Position numbers and translations under genes: made by a program
Shown here: positions 16,761-24,611 of the stretch, in pieces
How positions within the stretch are numbered: position 1 is the first letter of the stretch
How the letters are laid out: each line of letters starts with the position of its first letter
Assembly: GCF_946481155.1 (NCBI RefSeq)
Contig: NZ_CAMLMK010000001.1
Span: 26,567-90,566, forward strand
Direction of reading: 5' to 3'
Source: an uncultured Flavobacterium sp.
GTDB lineage: Bacteria > Bacteroidota > Bacteroidia > Flavobacteriales > Flavobacteriaceae
DNA: 64,000 nt
Notes under the pieces: model-generated
Told to the model about the DNA's origin: nothing
The model's input: the letters and a program-made list of their open reading frames with translations, nothing else
Databases searched by the model: none

Positions 16761-18014
16761 TTAAGAATCTAACTTTTTGAATAAAACGCATGCATTATGA
16801 CCACCAAAACCAAAAGTGTTACTCATCGCTACATTTATTTCTCTTTTTTGAGCTTTGTTCAGCGTTAAGTTTAATTTCGGATCAATATTTTCGTCTACAA
16901 CCGTATGATTGATGGTAGGCGGAACAATTCCGTGTTTCATGGCCAGGATGGACGCAATCGCTTCGATAGCACCTGCGGCACCAAGCAAATGTCCGGTCAT
17001 GGATTTTGTGGAATTGATGTTGATATTTTTAGCATGGTCACCGAAAACAGCACTGATAGCTTTTAATTCGGCAACGTCGCCAAGTGGTGTGGAAGTTCCG
17101 TGTGTATTGATGTGATCCACATCTTCCGGTTTCATTCCGGCATCTCTCAACGTATTGTTCATTACGGCAATTACACCAATTCCTTCCGGATGCGGGGCCG
17201 TTAAATGGTATGCGTCAGACGACATTCCGCCACCGCCTACTTCGCAATAAATTTTTGCGCCACGGGCTTTCGCGTGTTCGTATTCTTCCAAAACTAATGC
17301 TCCAGCTCCTTCGCCTAAAACAAATCCGTCTCTAGTCGCATCAAACGGTCTTGAAGCGGTTTCAGGACTTTCGTTTCGGGTAGATAATGCGTGCATGGAG
17401 TTAAATCCGCCCATACCTGCAATAGTTACTGCAGCTTCCGATCCGCCGGAGATGATAACATCGCACATGCCCAAACGAATGTAATTGAAAGCATCGATTA
17501 AGGCATTTGCAGATGAAGCACACGCAGAAACCGTAGTGTAATTTGGACCCATATAGCCATTACGCATGGAAATATGCGCCGGGGCAATATCGGCAATCAT
17601 TTTAGGGATAAAGAAAGGATTAAATTTCGGAGTACCATCACCTTTGGCGTAATAGATCACTTCCTCCTGAAAGGTCTCCAAACCTCCAATTCCGGCTCCC
17701 CAGATAACACCCACTCTGTATTTATCGATATTATCAGCAGTAAGTCCTGCATCTTTAATGGCTTCATCACTTGCCGCCACAGCATATTGCGCAAATTTGT
17801 CTAATCGACGAGCTTCCTTACGATCCATATAGGCTTCGATGTTGAAGTTTTTCACTTCACATGCAAATTTTGTCTTATGTTTTTCGGTATCGTAATATGT
17901 TATTGGGGCAGCACCGCTAACGCCATTAACCAATCCATTCCAGTATTCTTCGATGGAATTTCCAATGGGTGTCAGAGCGCCTAAACCTGTTACTACAACT
18001 CGCTTTAATGCCAT
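16761..18014 (-). CDS. fabF: 3-oxoacyl-[ACP] synthase II
   Basis: A 417-residue condensing enzyme that extends acyl-ACP with malonyl-ACP in fatty-acid synthesis. The catalytic Cys-His-His set is C165 (VSACASSAN), H305 (NTHGTSTP) and H342 (SMTGHLLGAAG). The length and the C-terminal NTFGFGGHN motif are standard for FabF. Its carrier protein partner acpP lies upstream, separated by 179 nt that contain two hairpins. Confidence 0.98.
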   Translation of the reverse strand: MALKRVVVTGLGALTPIGNSIEEYWNGLVNGVSGAAPITYYDTEKHKTKFACEVKNFNIEAYMDRKEARRLDKFAQYAVAASDEAIKDAGLTADNIDKYRVGVIWGAGIGGLETFQEEVIYYAKGDGTPKFNPFFIPKMIADIAPAHISMRNGYMGPNYTTVSACASSANALIDAFNYIRLGMCDVIISGGSEAAVTIAGMGGFNSMHALSTRNESPETASRPFDATRDGFVLGEGAGALVLEEYEHAKARGAKIYCEVGGGGMSSDAYHLTAPHPEGIGVIAVMNNTLRDAGMKPEDVDHINTHGTSTPLGDVAELKAISAVFGDHAKNININSTKSMTGHLLGAAGAIEAIASILAMKHGIVPPTINHTVVDENIDPKLNLTLNKAQKREINVAMSNTFGFGGHNACVLFKKLDS

Positions 18015-18035
18015 ACTATATTTTTTACAATGTAT

Positions 18036-18089
18036 TTAAACAAATAATACCCATGTTGCTTTTCTTTATGCTGTAAAGGAAACATGGGT
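18036..18089 (-). terminator. terminator-like hairpin upstream of fabF
   Basis: A perfect 9-bp stem ACCCATGTT/AACATGGGT (18049-18057 with 18081-18089); on the minus strand it is followed by ATTATTTGTTT. It lies between acpP and fabF, so it may attenuate read-through or mark an mRNA processing site. Confidence 0.5.
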
Positions 18090-18138
18090 ACTAGATTGTA
18101 TTTTTTTGATTGCTCCCAATCAGTGTTTTTCTCTTAAT

Positions 18139-18183
18139 GAAAAAAATAATAACACCCATGCATTCAGGGAACACATGGGGTGT
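18139..18183 (-). terminator. intrinsic terminator directly after acpP
   Basis: An imperfect stem ACACCCATG with CATGGGGTGT (one bulged G) reads on the minus strand into ATTATTTTTTTC. It starts 10 nt after the acpP stop and would let acpP be made in excess of fabF. Confidence 0.65.
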
Positions 18184-18193
18184 ATATCAGTTA

Positions 18194-18430
18194 TTATTTT
18201 TTAGCTTCTTCGATGTAAGAAATAGCTTGACCAACAGTAGCAATGTTTTCAGCTTGATCGTCCGGAATTTGAATATCGAATTCTTTTTCGAACTCCATGA
18301 TAAGCTCAACAGTGTCTAATGAATCAGCTCCTAAGTCGTTAGTGAAGCTTGCTTCCGTTACAACTTCGTTTTCGTCAACACCTAATTTGTCTACGATAAT
18401 CGCTTTTACTCTTGATGCAATGTCTGACAT
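18194..18430 (-). CDS. acpP: acyl carrier protein
   Basis: A 78-residue acidic four-helix protein. The phosphopantetheine attachment site is S37 in [10 protein letters not shown]. It carries growing acyl chains in type II fatty-acid synthesis. A strong promoter lies 31 bp upstream and a terminator-like hairpin follows the stop, which suggests a short abundant acpP transcript plus some read-through into fabF. Confidence 0.98.
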   Translation of the reverse strand: MSDIASRVKAIIVDKLGVDENEVVTEASFTNDLGADSLDTVELIMEFEKEFDIQIPDDQAENIATVGQAISYIEEAKK

Positions 18431-18460
18431 AATCTTTAATTTTAAAATTTAATTTGTTGG

Positions 18461-18489
18461 CAAAAATAAAAAACTTTATTTTAAAACAA
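18461..18489 (-). promoter_or_regulatory. Bacteroidota-type promoter for acpP
   Basis: On the minus strand TTG (18487-18489) is followed by an 18-nt spacer and TATTTTTG (18461-18468), an exact TANNTTTG. Confidence 0.75.
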
Positions 18490-18720
18490 CATTTTAGTTA
18501 ATAAATGTGACTACGAATTTAAAAAAATAATTTTACAAAGACCTCCATTTTCTATTTATTATCATTTATTATTCTTTTTTTTGCACTGTGAAAACGAGAA
18601 TTTTCCACGTAATAAAATTCGCAAAAGAAATGAATCGGTTGTCCCGCATTTAAGTCGGGAAAAATGACATTTTAAGTTGCGGTTGCCTTCTGTCACTTAT
18701 AAAAAATGGAATCAAATAAG

Positions 18721-19284
18721 ATGAAAAAAATAGTAATTTTTGCTTCCGGATCGGGTTCGAATGCCGAAAATATCATCAACTATTTTAAAGATAAAAATGA
18801 TGCTGAAGTTGTGGCCGTGTTGTCCAATAATCCAAACGCGAAAGTACTTCAACGGGCCGAAAAATTTGCCGTGCCCACAAAAGTATTCGACAAAACCGAA
18901 CTTATTGACGGAACAGTACTGAATATATTAGAAGAAATTCAACCGGATTTAATCGTTTTGGCAGGTTTTCTTTTAATGCTTCCGAAAGAAATTATATCGC
19001 ATTATCCGGATATGATCATTAATGTACACCCGGCCTTGTTGCCAAAATATGGTGGAAAGGGAATGTATGGCATGCATGTGCATCGGACTATTTTTGAAAA
19101 TAAAGATATGGAAACGGGTATTTCCATACATTATGTAAATGAACATTATGATGAGGGTGCCGTAATTTTCCAGGCTACCATCAATATCGAAAACTCAGCT
19201 ACTCCGGAGGAAATTGCGGAGAAAGTTCATGAACTGGAGCACAAGCATTTTCCGGAAGTAATAGAAAGATTATTAGAAAATTAG
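18721..19284 (+). CDS. purN: phosphoribosylglycinamide formyltransferase
   Basis: A 187-residue enzyme that formylates GAR using 10-formyl-THF in purine synthesis. The N-terminus MKKIVIFASGSGSNAENII is the PRPP-side loop. The catalytic region is INVHPALLP and the cofactor loop is HYVNEHYDEGAVIFQ. I chose the ATG at 18721 because family members begin MKKI(V/A)IFASG; an in-frame ATG at 18706 would add MESNK. purF lies 2.2 kb downstream on the same strand. It is divergent from acpP across about 290 bp in which I see only the acpP promoter. Confidence 0.96.
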   Translation: MKKIVIFASGSGSNAENIINYFKDKNDAEVVAVLSNNPNAKVLQRAEKFAVPTKVFDKTELIDGTVLNILEEIQPDLIVLAGFLLMLPKEIISHYPDMIINVHPALLPKYGGKGMYGMHVHRTIFENKDMETGISIHYVNEHYDEGAVIFQATINIENSATPEEIAEKVHELEHKHFPEVIERLLEN

Positions 19285-19369
19285 ATCTTTAGACTTCTTA
19301 GAGGAACTATAACATCATCATAAACTAACCGGTCTAAAAATCTAACGATCCGACAATCCAGAAATTTAA

Positions 19370-19849
19370 ATGAGTCACGAAGTCCATATCTACACAGATG
19401 GTGCATCCAAAGGAAATCCCGGCCCGGGAGGCTACGGAGTCATTTTGGAATGGGTCGGCAAGCCGTATAAAAAAGAATTCTTCGAAGGTTTTCGGCTGAC
19501 GACCAATAACCGGATGGAGCTTTTGGCGGTCATCGTGGGTCTGGAGAAACTGAAAATCCAGGGAACGAAGGTTTTAGTAGTTTCCGATTCCAAATACGTG
19601 ATTGATTCGGTGGTGAAAGGTTGGGTTTTCGGTTGGGAAAAGAAAAATTTCACCGGAAAGAAAAATCCCGATTTATGGATGCGCTTCTTAAAGATTTATC
19701 GCAAACACCAGGTGGATTTTCAATGGATCAAGGGGCATAACAACCATCCGCAAAATGAACGCTGTGATGTATTAGCGGTCATGGCTTCGCAACAAAAAGA
19801 ACTTTCCATAGATACTTTTTACGAAAAAGAAGAGGGACAATTGCTCTGA
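19370..19849 (+). CDS. rnhA: ribonuclease HI
   Basis: A 159-residue RNase H that cleaves RNA in RNA-DNA hybrids. The carboxylate set is visible: D10 in IYTDGASKGNPGPGGYG, the E in NNRMELLAVI, the D in VVSDSKYVIDSV and the D in NERCDVLA. The WIKGHN motif before the last aspartate is also present. No N-terminal hybrid-binding domain is attached. It follows purN by 85 nt and precedes the START-domain gene by 18 nt. Confidence 0.97.
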   Translation: MSHEVHIYTDGASKGNPGPGGYGVILEWVGKPYKKEFFEGFRLTTNNRMELLAVIVGLEKLKIQGTKVLVVSDSKYVIDSVVKGWVFGWEKKNFTGKKNPDLWMRFLKIYRKHQVDFQWIKGHNNHPQNERCDVLAVMASQQKELSIDTFYEKEEGQLL

Positions 19850-19867
19850 TTTTCATAACTTTAGGGA

Positions 19868-20488
19868 ATGAAAGGATCCCAATCTCTTTTTTTTACCCTT
19901 GTGTTTTTACTGATGGGTGGTCTTTGTTGCTATTCCCAGAAAAAGCCGGAACTTGCCTTGGATAAAGAAGGCATAAAAGTCTATTTGACCAAATCGGACA
20001 CTTCCGCCTTTAAAGAATACAGAGCAGTGATGACCGTCAATGCGGATATTGACACGATAATGAAACAGCTTATCGATGTGAACAGTCTTCAAAAATGGAA
20101 CACTAAAAACCGACATAGCGCGCTGCTCAAAAAACTCTCCGACACCAGCTGGATTTTTCACATGACCCATCATTTGGGCTGGCCGGTCCAGAATAGGGAC
20201 AATGTGTCAAAAGTGACCCTGATAAAAAAGAAAAACGAGCAAATGCTCACCATTATGCCTGAAAATAATTTCATCCCGGCAAAAGAAGGATATATACGGC
20301 TTAAGAATTTCAAGGGTTTCTGGTATATGAAGAAACTTCCTAATAATCAGACGCTTGTGGTTCAGCAGATTTATGGCGATCCCGGAGGAAATGCCGCGCC
20401 ATTCCTGGTGAATATGGTCGTTGCCAGAGGGCCTTTCGGAACCTTTAAAGCACTTCGGGAACGCGTTGAAAATCTTAACAAAAAATAG
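19868..20488 (+). CDS. secreted START-domain protein
   Basis: A 206-residue protein with a signal peptide (hydrophobic residues 7-21, then CCYSQ). The mature part resembles the START/SRPBCC lipid-binding fold: an initial EGIKVYLTKSDTSAFKEYRAVMTVNADI strand-helix stretch, the WNTKNRHSALLKKLSDTSWIFHMTHH strands, the PVQNRDNV turn and a long C-terminal helix (FKALRERVENL). Related proteins bind hydrophobic ligands in a deep pocket. The periplasmic ligand is unknown. It lies 18 nt after rnhA and is probably co-transcribed with it. Confidence 0.82.
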   Translation: MKGSQSLFFTLVFLLMGGLCCYSQKKPELALDKEGIKVYLTKSDTSAFKEYRAVMTVNADIDTIMKQLIDVNSLQKWNTKNRHSALLKKLSDTSWIFHMTHHLGWPVQNRDNVSKVTLIKKKNEQMLTIMPENNFIPAKEGYIRLKNFKGFWYMKKLPNNQTLVVQQIYGDPGGNAAPFLVNMVVARGPFGTFKALRERVENLNKK

Positions 20489-20491
20489 GCT

Positions 20492-20521
20492 TTCGCGAAC
20501 CAAAACAAAATCGTACATTTG
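20492..20521 (+). promoter_or_regulatory. probable promoter for the PfkB-family kinase
   Basis: TACATTTG (20514-20521, exact TANNTTTG) with a near-consensus TTC 19 nt upstream (20492-20494); the ATG is 24 nt downstream. Confidence 0.5.
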
Positions 20522-20545
20522 CACCTTCAAAATTAGTATCATTTT

Positions 20546-21475
20546 ATGAATAAATTATTGATTGTAGGGACAGTAGCTTTTGATGCGATTGAAACTCCTT
20601 TCGGAAAAACCGATAAAATTTTAGGTGGAGCAGGTACATATATCGGACTTTCGGCTTCTCATTTTAATCTGAAGTCAGCCATAGTTTCAGTCGTGGGAGA
20701 TGATTTCCCTCAAGAATATCTGGACTTATTAAAAAGCAAAAACATCGATATTTCAGGTCTGGAAGTGGTTCCGGGCGGAAAAACATTCTTCTGGAGTGGC
20801 CGTTACCACAACGATTTGAACTCAAGAGATACTTTAGACACTCAATTGAACGTATTGGCGGATTTCCAGCCAAAAGTGCCGGCAGATTTCAAAAACGCCG
20901 ATGTGGTGATGCTCGGGAACTTACACCCAATAGTGCAAAGCAGTGTTTTGGACCAAATGGAAGTAAAACCGAAATTGGTGGTTTTAGATACCATGAATTT
21001 CTGGATGGATTGCGCATTACCAGAGTTATTAGATGTAATGAAACGCATCGACGTAATCACCATCAATGATGAAGAAGCACGCCAACTATCAGGAGAATAT
21101 TCTTTGGTAAAAGCAGCGGCTAAAATCCATACCATGGGACCAAAATATGTGGTTATCAAAAAAGGAGAGCACGGAGCATTATTATTCCATGACAGCCAAG
21201 TATTCTTCGCACCGGCATTGCCTTTGGAAGAAGTATTTGATCCGACAGGAGCAGGAGATACTTTCGCAGGCGGTTTCGCAGGATTCATTACGCAAAGCGA
21301 AAACATTTCGTTCAGCAACATGAAAAACGCAATCATCTACGGATCTAATTTAGCATCCTTCTGCGTGGAGAAATTCGGAACAGAAAGAATGGAAAACTTA
21401 CAGAAAGAAGAAGTTTTGGCTCGTTTACAGCAGTTTAAAGCCTTAACACAGTTTGAAATTGCGTTAGAAAACTAA
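20546..21475 (+). CDS. PfkB-family carbohydrate/nucleoside kinase
   Basis: A 309-residue ribokinase-fold enzyme. The second PfkB signature DPTGAGDTFAGGFAGF supplies the anion hole and catalytic aspartate, and GGAGTYIGLSASHF near the N-terminus forms the substrate lid region. VITINDEEARQLSG is the conserved NxxE region. The family phosphorylates sugars or nucleosides such as ribose, adenosine or fructose-6-phosphate; the substrate cannot be assigned. Its position directly before purF makes a nucleoside or ribose substrate attractive, but that is an inference. It is followed by a GAAA-loop terminator. Confidence 0.9.
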   Translation: MNKLLIVGTVAFDAIETPFGKTDKILGGAGTYIGLSASHFNLKSAIVSVVGDDFPQEYLDLLKSKNIDISGLEVVPGGKTFFWSGRYHNDLNSRDTLDTQLNVLADFQPKVPADFKNADVVMLGNLHPIVQSSVLDQMEVKPKLVVLDTMNFWMDCALPELLDVMKRIDVITINDEEARQLSGEYSLVKAAAKIHTMGPKYVVIKKGEHGALLFHDSQVFFAPALPLEEVFDPTGAGDTFAGGFAGFITQSENISFSNMKNAIIYGSNLASFCVEKFGTERMENLQKEEVLARLQQFKALTQFEIALEN

Positions 21476-21487
21476 CACTATATACAT

Positions 21488-21515
21488 GAGCCTCGGAAAC
21501 GGGGCTCTTTTAATT
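21488..21515 (+). terminator. intrinsic terminator with GAAA tetraloop
   Basis: An 8-bp stem GAGCCTCG/CGGGGCTC (one G-T wobble) closed by GAAA and followed by TTTTAATT, between the PfkB gene and purF. Confidence 0.75.
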
Positions 21516-21532
21516 AATACAACACAACAACT

Positions 21533-23431
21533 ATGAGCGACGCTTTAAAACACGAGTGTGGCATTGCCCTTTTAAGATTAAAAAAACCATTAGAATTCTA
21601 CAAGGAAAAATATGGTACGGCTTTCTATGGCGTACAGAAAATGTACCTTCTAATGGAAAAACAGCACAACCGCGGACAGGACGGTGCCGGTTTAGCCAGC
21701 ATCAAACTCGATGTGGAACCGGGAGAAAGATACATCAGCCGCGTGCGATCCAATCAGGCGCAGCCCATCCAGGATATTTTTGCGCAAATCAACCAGCGTA
21801 TCAATGATGAGATGGAGCAACACCCTGAATACCATGACAATGTTGCACTTCAGAAAGAAAATATCCCTTACATCGGCGAATTGTTCTTAGGACATGTTCG
21901 CTACGGAACGTTTGGGAAAAACAGTATCGAAAGCGTGCACCCGTTTCTTCGTCAGAACAACTGGATGCACCGCAATCTGATTGTGGCCGGAAACTTTAAC
22001 ATGACCAATGTTAAGGAGCTTTTCGAGGATCTGGTACGTTTAGGCCAGCATCCGAAACAAATGGCAGATACTGTTACCGTAATGGAAAAAATCGGCCATT
22101 TCCTTGATGACGAGGTTACCGATTTATACCAGGAATGTAAAAACGATGGCTTAAGCAAAAGAGAAGCTTCTCCGGTAATCGCTGAAAAACTTAATATCGG
22201 AAGAATTTTGCGCCGTGCTTCCAAAAACTGGGACGGTGGCTACGCGATGGCAGGATTGTTAGGCCATGGTGATGCTTTCGTAACCCGCGATCCGGCAGGA
22301 ATCCGTCCGGCATTTTATTATGAGGATGAAGAAATTGTAGTAGTGGCTTCCGAAAGGCCGGTGATTCAAACCGTTTTCAACGTGCCTTTCGAATCAATCA
22401 AAGAAATTACTCCCGGACACGCAATTATAGTGAAGAAAGACGGACGCGTAATCGATGAGATGATCCGCGAAGCCTTACCGAAAAAAGCCTGTTCGTTTGA
22501 ACGCATCTATTTCTCCAGAGGCAGCGACGCCGAAATTTATCAGGAACGTAAAAATTTAGGAAAACTAATCATGCCGGCGGTTTTGGAAGCTGTGGATAAT
22601 GATACTGACAATACCGTTTTCTCCTATATACCAAATACAGCAGAGACCTCTTTCTACGGAATGGTGGAAGCTGCAAATGATTTTCTGAACCAACGAAAAA
22701 TCACTGATATCTTAGCCAATAAAGATTCGCTTTCCGCGGAAAAATTACAGGAGATTTTATCTGTGAAACTGCGTTCGGAAAAAATAGCTATTAAAGATGT
22801 GAAGCTGCGTACCTTCATTACCGAAGACAGCAGCCGTGACGATATGGTGGCACATGTATATGATGTTACTTATGGCGTAATCAGGCCAACCGATAATTTA
22901 GTGATTATTGACGACAGTATCGTTCGCGGTACCACGCTTCAGAAAAGCATCATCAAAATGATGGACCGACTGAACCCGAAAAAAATCGTCATTGTTTCTT
23001 CCGCACCGCAAATCCGTTATCCGGACTGCTATGGGATTGACATGGCAAAACTGGAAGGGTTGGTTGCTTTCCGTGCCGCTATGGAATTGCTTAAAGAACG
23101 CAACTTGTATCATATTGTGGAAGAGGTGTACCAGAAATCGAAGGCACAGGAAAATTTCCACGACAGTGAGGTGGTGAATTATGTAAAAGAAATTTACGCG
23201 CCGTTCACCGATCAGGAGATTTCCGATAAGATTTCCGAAATGCTGACGGAACCGTCTGTAAAAGCGGAAGTGAAAATCATTTTTCAAACGGTAGAAAATT
23301 TACATGTTGCCTGTCCGAAAAATTTAGGCGATTGGTACTTTACCGGAAACTATCCAACTGACGGAGGAAACCGTGTAGTGAACCGTGCATTTATGAACTT
23401 CTACGAAGGAAAAGACGCCCGGGCTTACTAA
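21533..23431 (+). CDS. purF: amidophosphoribosyltransferase, long Bacteroidota form
   Basis: A 632-residue enzyme catalysing the first committed step of purine synthesis (PRPP plus glutamine to phosphoribosylamine). C9 in KHECGIAL is the N-terminal nucleophile of the glutaminase domain, so a short propeptide must be removed. The PRPP loop is VIIDDSIVRGTTLQKS and the phosphoribosyltransferase domain is complete. It is about 130 residues longer than E. coli PurF. The extra length includes an insertion around residues 375-420 and a C-terminal extension with DWYFTGNYPTDGGNRVVN. This long form is usual in Bacteroidota. Confidence 0.96.
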   Translation: MSDALKHECGIALLRLKKPLEFYKEKYGTAFYGVQKMYLLMEKQHNRGQDGAGLASIKLDVEPGERYISRVRSNQAQPIQDIFAQINQRINDEMEQHPEYHDNVALQKENIPYIGELFLGHVRYGTFGKNSIESVHPFLRQNNWMHRNLIVAGNFNMTNVKELFEDLVRLGQHPKQMADTVTVMEKIGHFLDDEVTDLYQECKNDGLSKREASPVIAEKLNIGRILRRASKNWDGGYAMAGLLGHGDAFVTRDPAGIRPAFYYEDEEIVVVASERPVIQTVFNVPFESIKEITPGHAIIVKKDGRVIDEMIREALPKKACSFERIYFSRGSDAEIYQERKNLGKLIMPAVLEAVDNDTDNTVFSYIPNTAETSFYGMVEAANDFLNQRKITDILANKDSLSAEKLQEILSVKLRSEKIAIKDVKLRTFITEDSSRDDMVAHVYDVTYGVIRPTDNLVIIDDSIVRGTTLQKSIIKMMDRLNPKKIVIVSSAPQIRYPDCYGIDMAKLEGLVAFRAAMELLKERNLYHIVEEVYQKSKAQENFHDSEVVNYVKEIYAPFTDQEISDKISEMLTEPSVKAEVKIIFQTVENLHVACPKNLGDWYFTGNYPTDGGNRVVNRAFMNFYEGKDARAY

Positions 23432-23484
23432 AAAACCGGCAAAAATGTCTTTCATCGACTTTATATGCAGTTCATCTGGTTTTT

Positions 23485-23515
23485 TTGACTGATGGCACGC
23501 ATCGCAATACTTTCG
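23485..23515 (+). promoter_or_regulatory. promoter of small-RNA unit 1
   Basis: TTG (23485-23487, in TTGAC) and TACTTTCG (23508-23515), spacer 20 nt. The -7 differs from TANNTTTG at one position and shares that variant with unit 2. Confidence 0.6.
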
Positions 23516-23519
23516 TACT

Positions 23520-23591
23520 ACCATAGCATTAGTAGGTTAAGTTTATGGTAGATTTGGGGCAAAAAGGGTGGAAGCAATTCCACCTTTTTTA
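23520..23591 (+). ncRNA. candidate small structured RNA, unit 1
   Basis: A transcript starting about 5 nt after the -7 element would be roughly 70 nt long. It would fold as ACCATA (23520-23525) pairing with TATGGT (23544-23549), then an 11-nt linker ending in GGGGC, then a 13-bp stem (23561-23573 with 23578-23590) closed by a GCAA tetraloop and ending in six T residues. The sequence 23520-23593 is identical to 23721-23794. I do not recognise a named RNA family. An ATG at 23545 opens a short frame, but it reads through the terminator and diverges between copies, so a peptide is unlikely. Confidence 0.6.
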
Positions 23592-23685
23592 TTTTGTAAA
23601 TTTTCCCGAAAATTCACGTTGTAATCTTCCTGATGCATAAGCTAAATGCATTTTATCGATAAAAACTGCTATATATCTGATTAAT

Positions 23686-23716
23686 TTGAACTACAGTGGG
23701 AATCATCATACATTCG
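23686..23716 (+). promoter_or_regulatory. promoter of small-RNA unit 2
   Basis: TTG (23686-23688, in TTGAA) and TACATTCG (23709-23716), spacer 20 nt, the same geometry as unit 1 although the spacer sequence is unrelated. Confidence 0.6.
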
Positions 23717-23720
23717 TATC

Positions 23721-23792
23721 ACCATAGCATTAGTAGGTTAAGTTTATGGTAGATTTGGGGCAAAAAGGGTGGAAGCAATTCCACCTTTTTTA
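23721..23792 (+). ncRNA. candidate small structured RNA, unit 2
   Basis: A perfect 74-nt copy of unit 1, displaced by 201 bp, with the same two hairpins and its own terminator. Sequence identity begins just after the predicted -7 element and stops just after the T-run, so what is conserved is the predicted transcript and not the surrounding DNA. Confidence 0.6.
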
Positions 23793-23841
23793 TTGCAATA
23801 AAGTCAGAAGAAGAATATAGAAAATAGATGAAAGAGTAAGA

Positions 23842-23881
23842 CAAAAAAATAGACAGACAAACCCTAAGTTCATCTGTCTAT
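23842..23881 (-). terminator. intrinsic terminator after sodA
   Basis: A perfect 9-bp stem ATAGACAGA/TCTGTCTAT with a 15-nt loop; on the minus strand it is followed by TTTTTTTG. Confidence 0.75.
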
Positions 23882-23909
23882 CCTCTATATTCTTTGCTCT
23901 ATTTTCTGC

Positions 23910-24515
23910 TTATTTCGCCGCAGCATAACGTTTCGCCACTTCCGGCCAGTTGATCACATGGAAGAAAGCTTCGATATAATCGGGTCTTCTGTTTTGGTAA
24001 TGTAGGTAGTAAGCATGCTCCCACACATCCATTCCTAAAATCGGCGTACCGCCACAAGCTACACCCGGCATTAACGGATTGTCCTGATTAGGCGTACCGC
24101 AAACTTCCAGTTTTCCGTCTTTTACACAAAGCCATGCCCATCCGGATCCGAATTGCGTTGCACCTGCTTTCGAGAAAGCTGCTTTAAACTCTTCAAAAGA
24201 TCCGAAAGCCGCATCGATTGCTTCTGCTAATTCACCTGTTGGTAAACCACCACCATTTGGCGCCATGATTTCCCAAAACAAATTGTGATTGTAAAAACCA
24301 CCACCGTTGTTACGGATAGCTGCTTTTCTCATGTCAAGATTTTTCAGGATTTCCAAAATCGGTTTTCCTTCTAATTCCGTTCCTGCAATGGCAGCGTTTA
24401 AGTTCGTTGTATAGGCGTTATGATGTTTGGAATAGTGTATTTCCATAGTGCGCGCATCGATGTGCGGCTCTAAAGCGTCATAGGCGTATGGTAATTGTGG
24501 TAATTCGAATGCCAT
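23910..24515 (-). CDS. sodA: superoxide dismutase, Mn-type
   Basis: A 201-residue cytoplasmic Fe/Mn superoxide dismutase. The metal ligands are H27, H77 (FYNHNLFW), D163 and H167 (DVWEHAYY). The active-site environment NNGGG at 69-73 and glutamine Q144 in TPNQDNPLM match Mn-type rather than Fe-type enzymes, which have Gln in the first site and Ala in the second. No signal peptide is present. The gene has its own -7-like TAATTTTG on the minus strand (24552-24559) and a following terminator, so it is probably monocistronic. Confidence 0.96.
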   Translation of the reverse strand: MAFELPQLPYAYDALEPHIDARTMEIHYSKHHNAYTTNLNAAIAGTELEGKPILEILKNLDMRKAAIRNNGGGFYNHNLFWEIMAPNGGGLPTGELAEAIDAAFGSFEEFKAAFSKAGATQFGSGWAWLCVKDGKLEVCGTPNQDNPLMPGVACGGTPILGMDVWEHAYYLHYQNRRPDYIEAFFHVINWPEVAKRYAAAK

Positions 24516-24611
24516 GATATTTTAATTTAGAGATTAATAATTAAATTCATTCAAAATTATAAATTTATCTTCGTAAAAGAAAATAGTAATTAGCTATTCT
24601 TGCATTGGCAA

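Larger units (their letters stand above)
23432..23909. other. 478-bp spacer with two small-RNA-like units and the sod terminator
   Basis: No protein gene is supported. The spacer holds two identical 74-nt units (23520 and 23721) each with its own promoter and terminator, then a minus-strand terminator for sodA. The DNA between the units (23594-23685) is AT-rich and unrelated to the DNA before unit 1. Confidence 0.8.

Noticed and set aside
18706..18720. Upstream ATG for purN
   Set aside because: It is in frame but adds MESNK; family members start at MKKI(V/A)IFASG.
23512..23794. Insertion-sequence or MITE remnant
   Set aside because: The two copies are direct repeats with no terminal inverted repeats or target duplications, and each has promoter and terminator structure.
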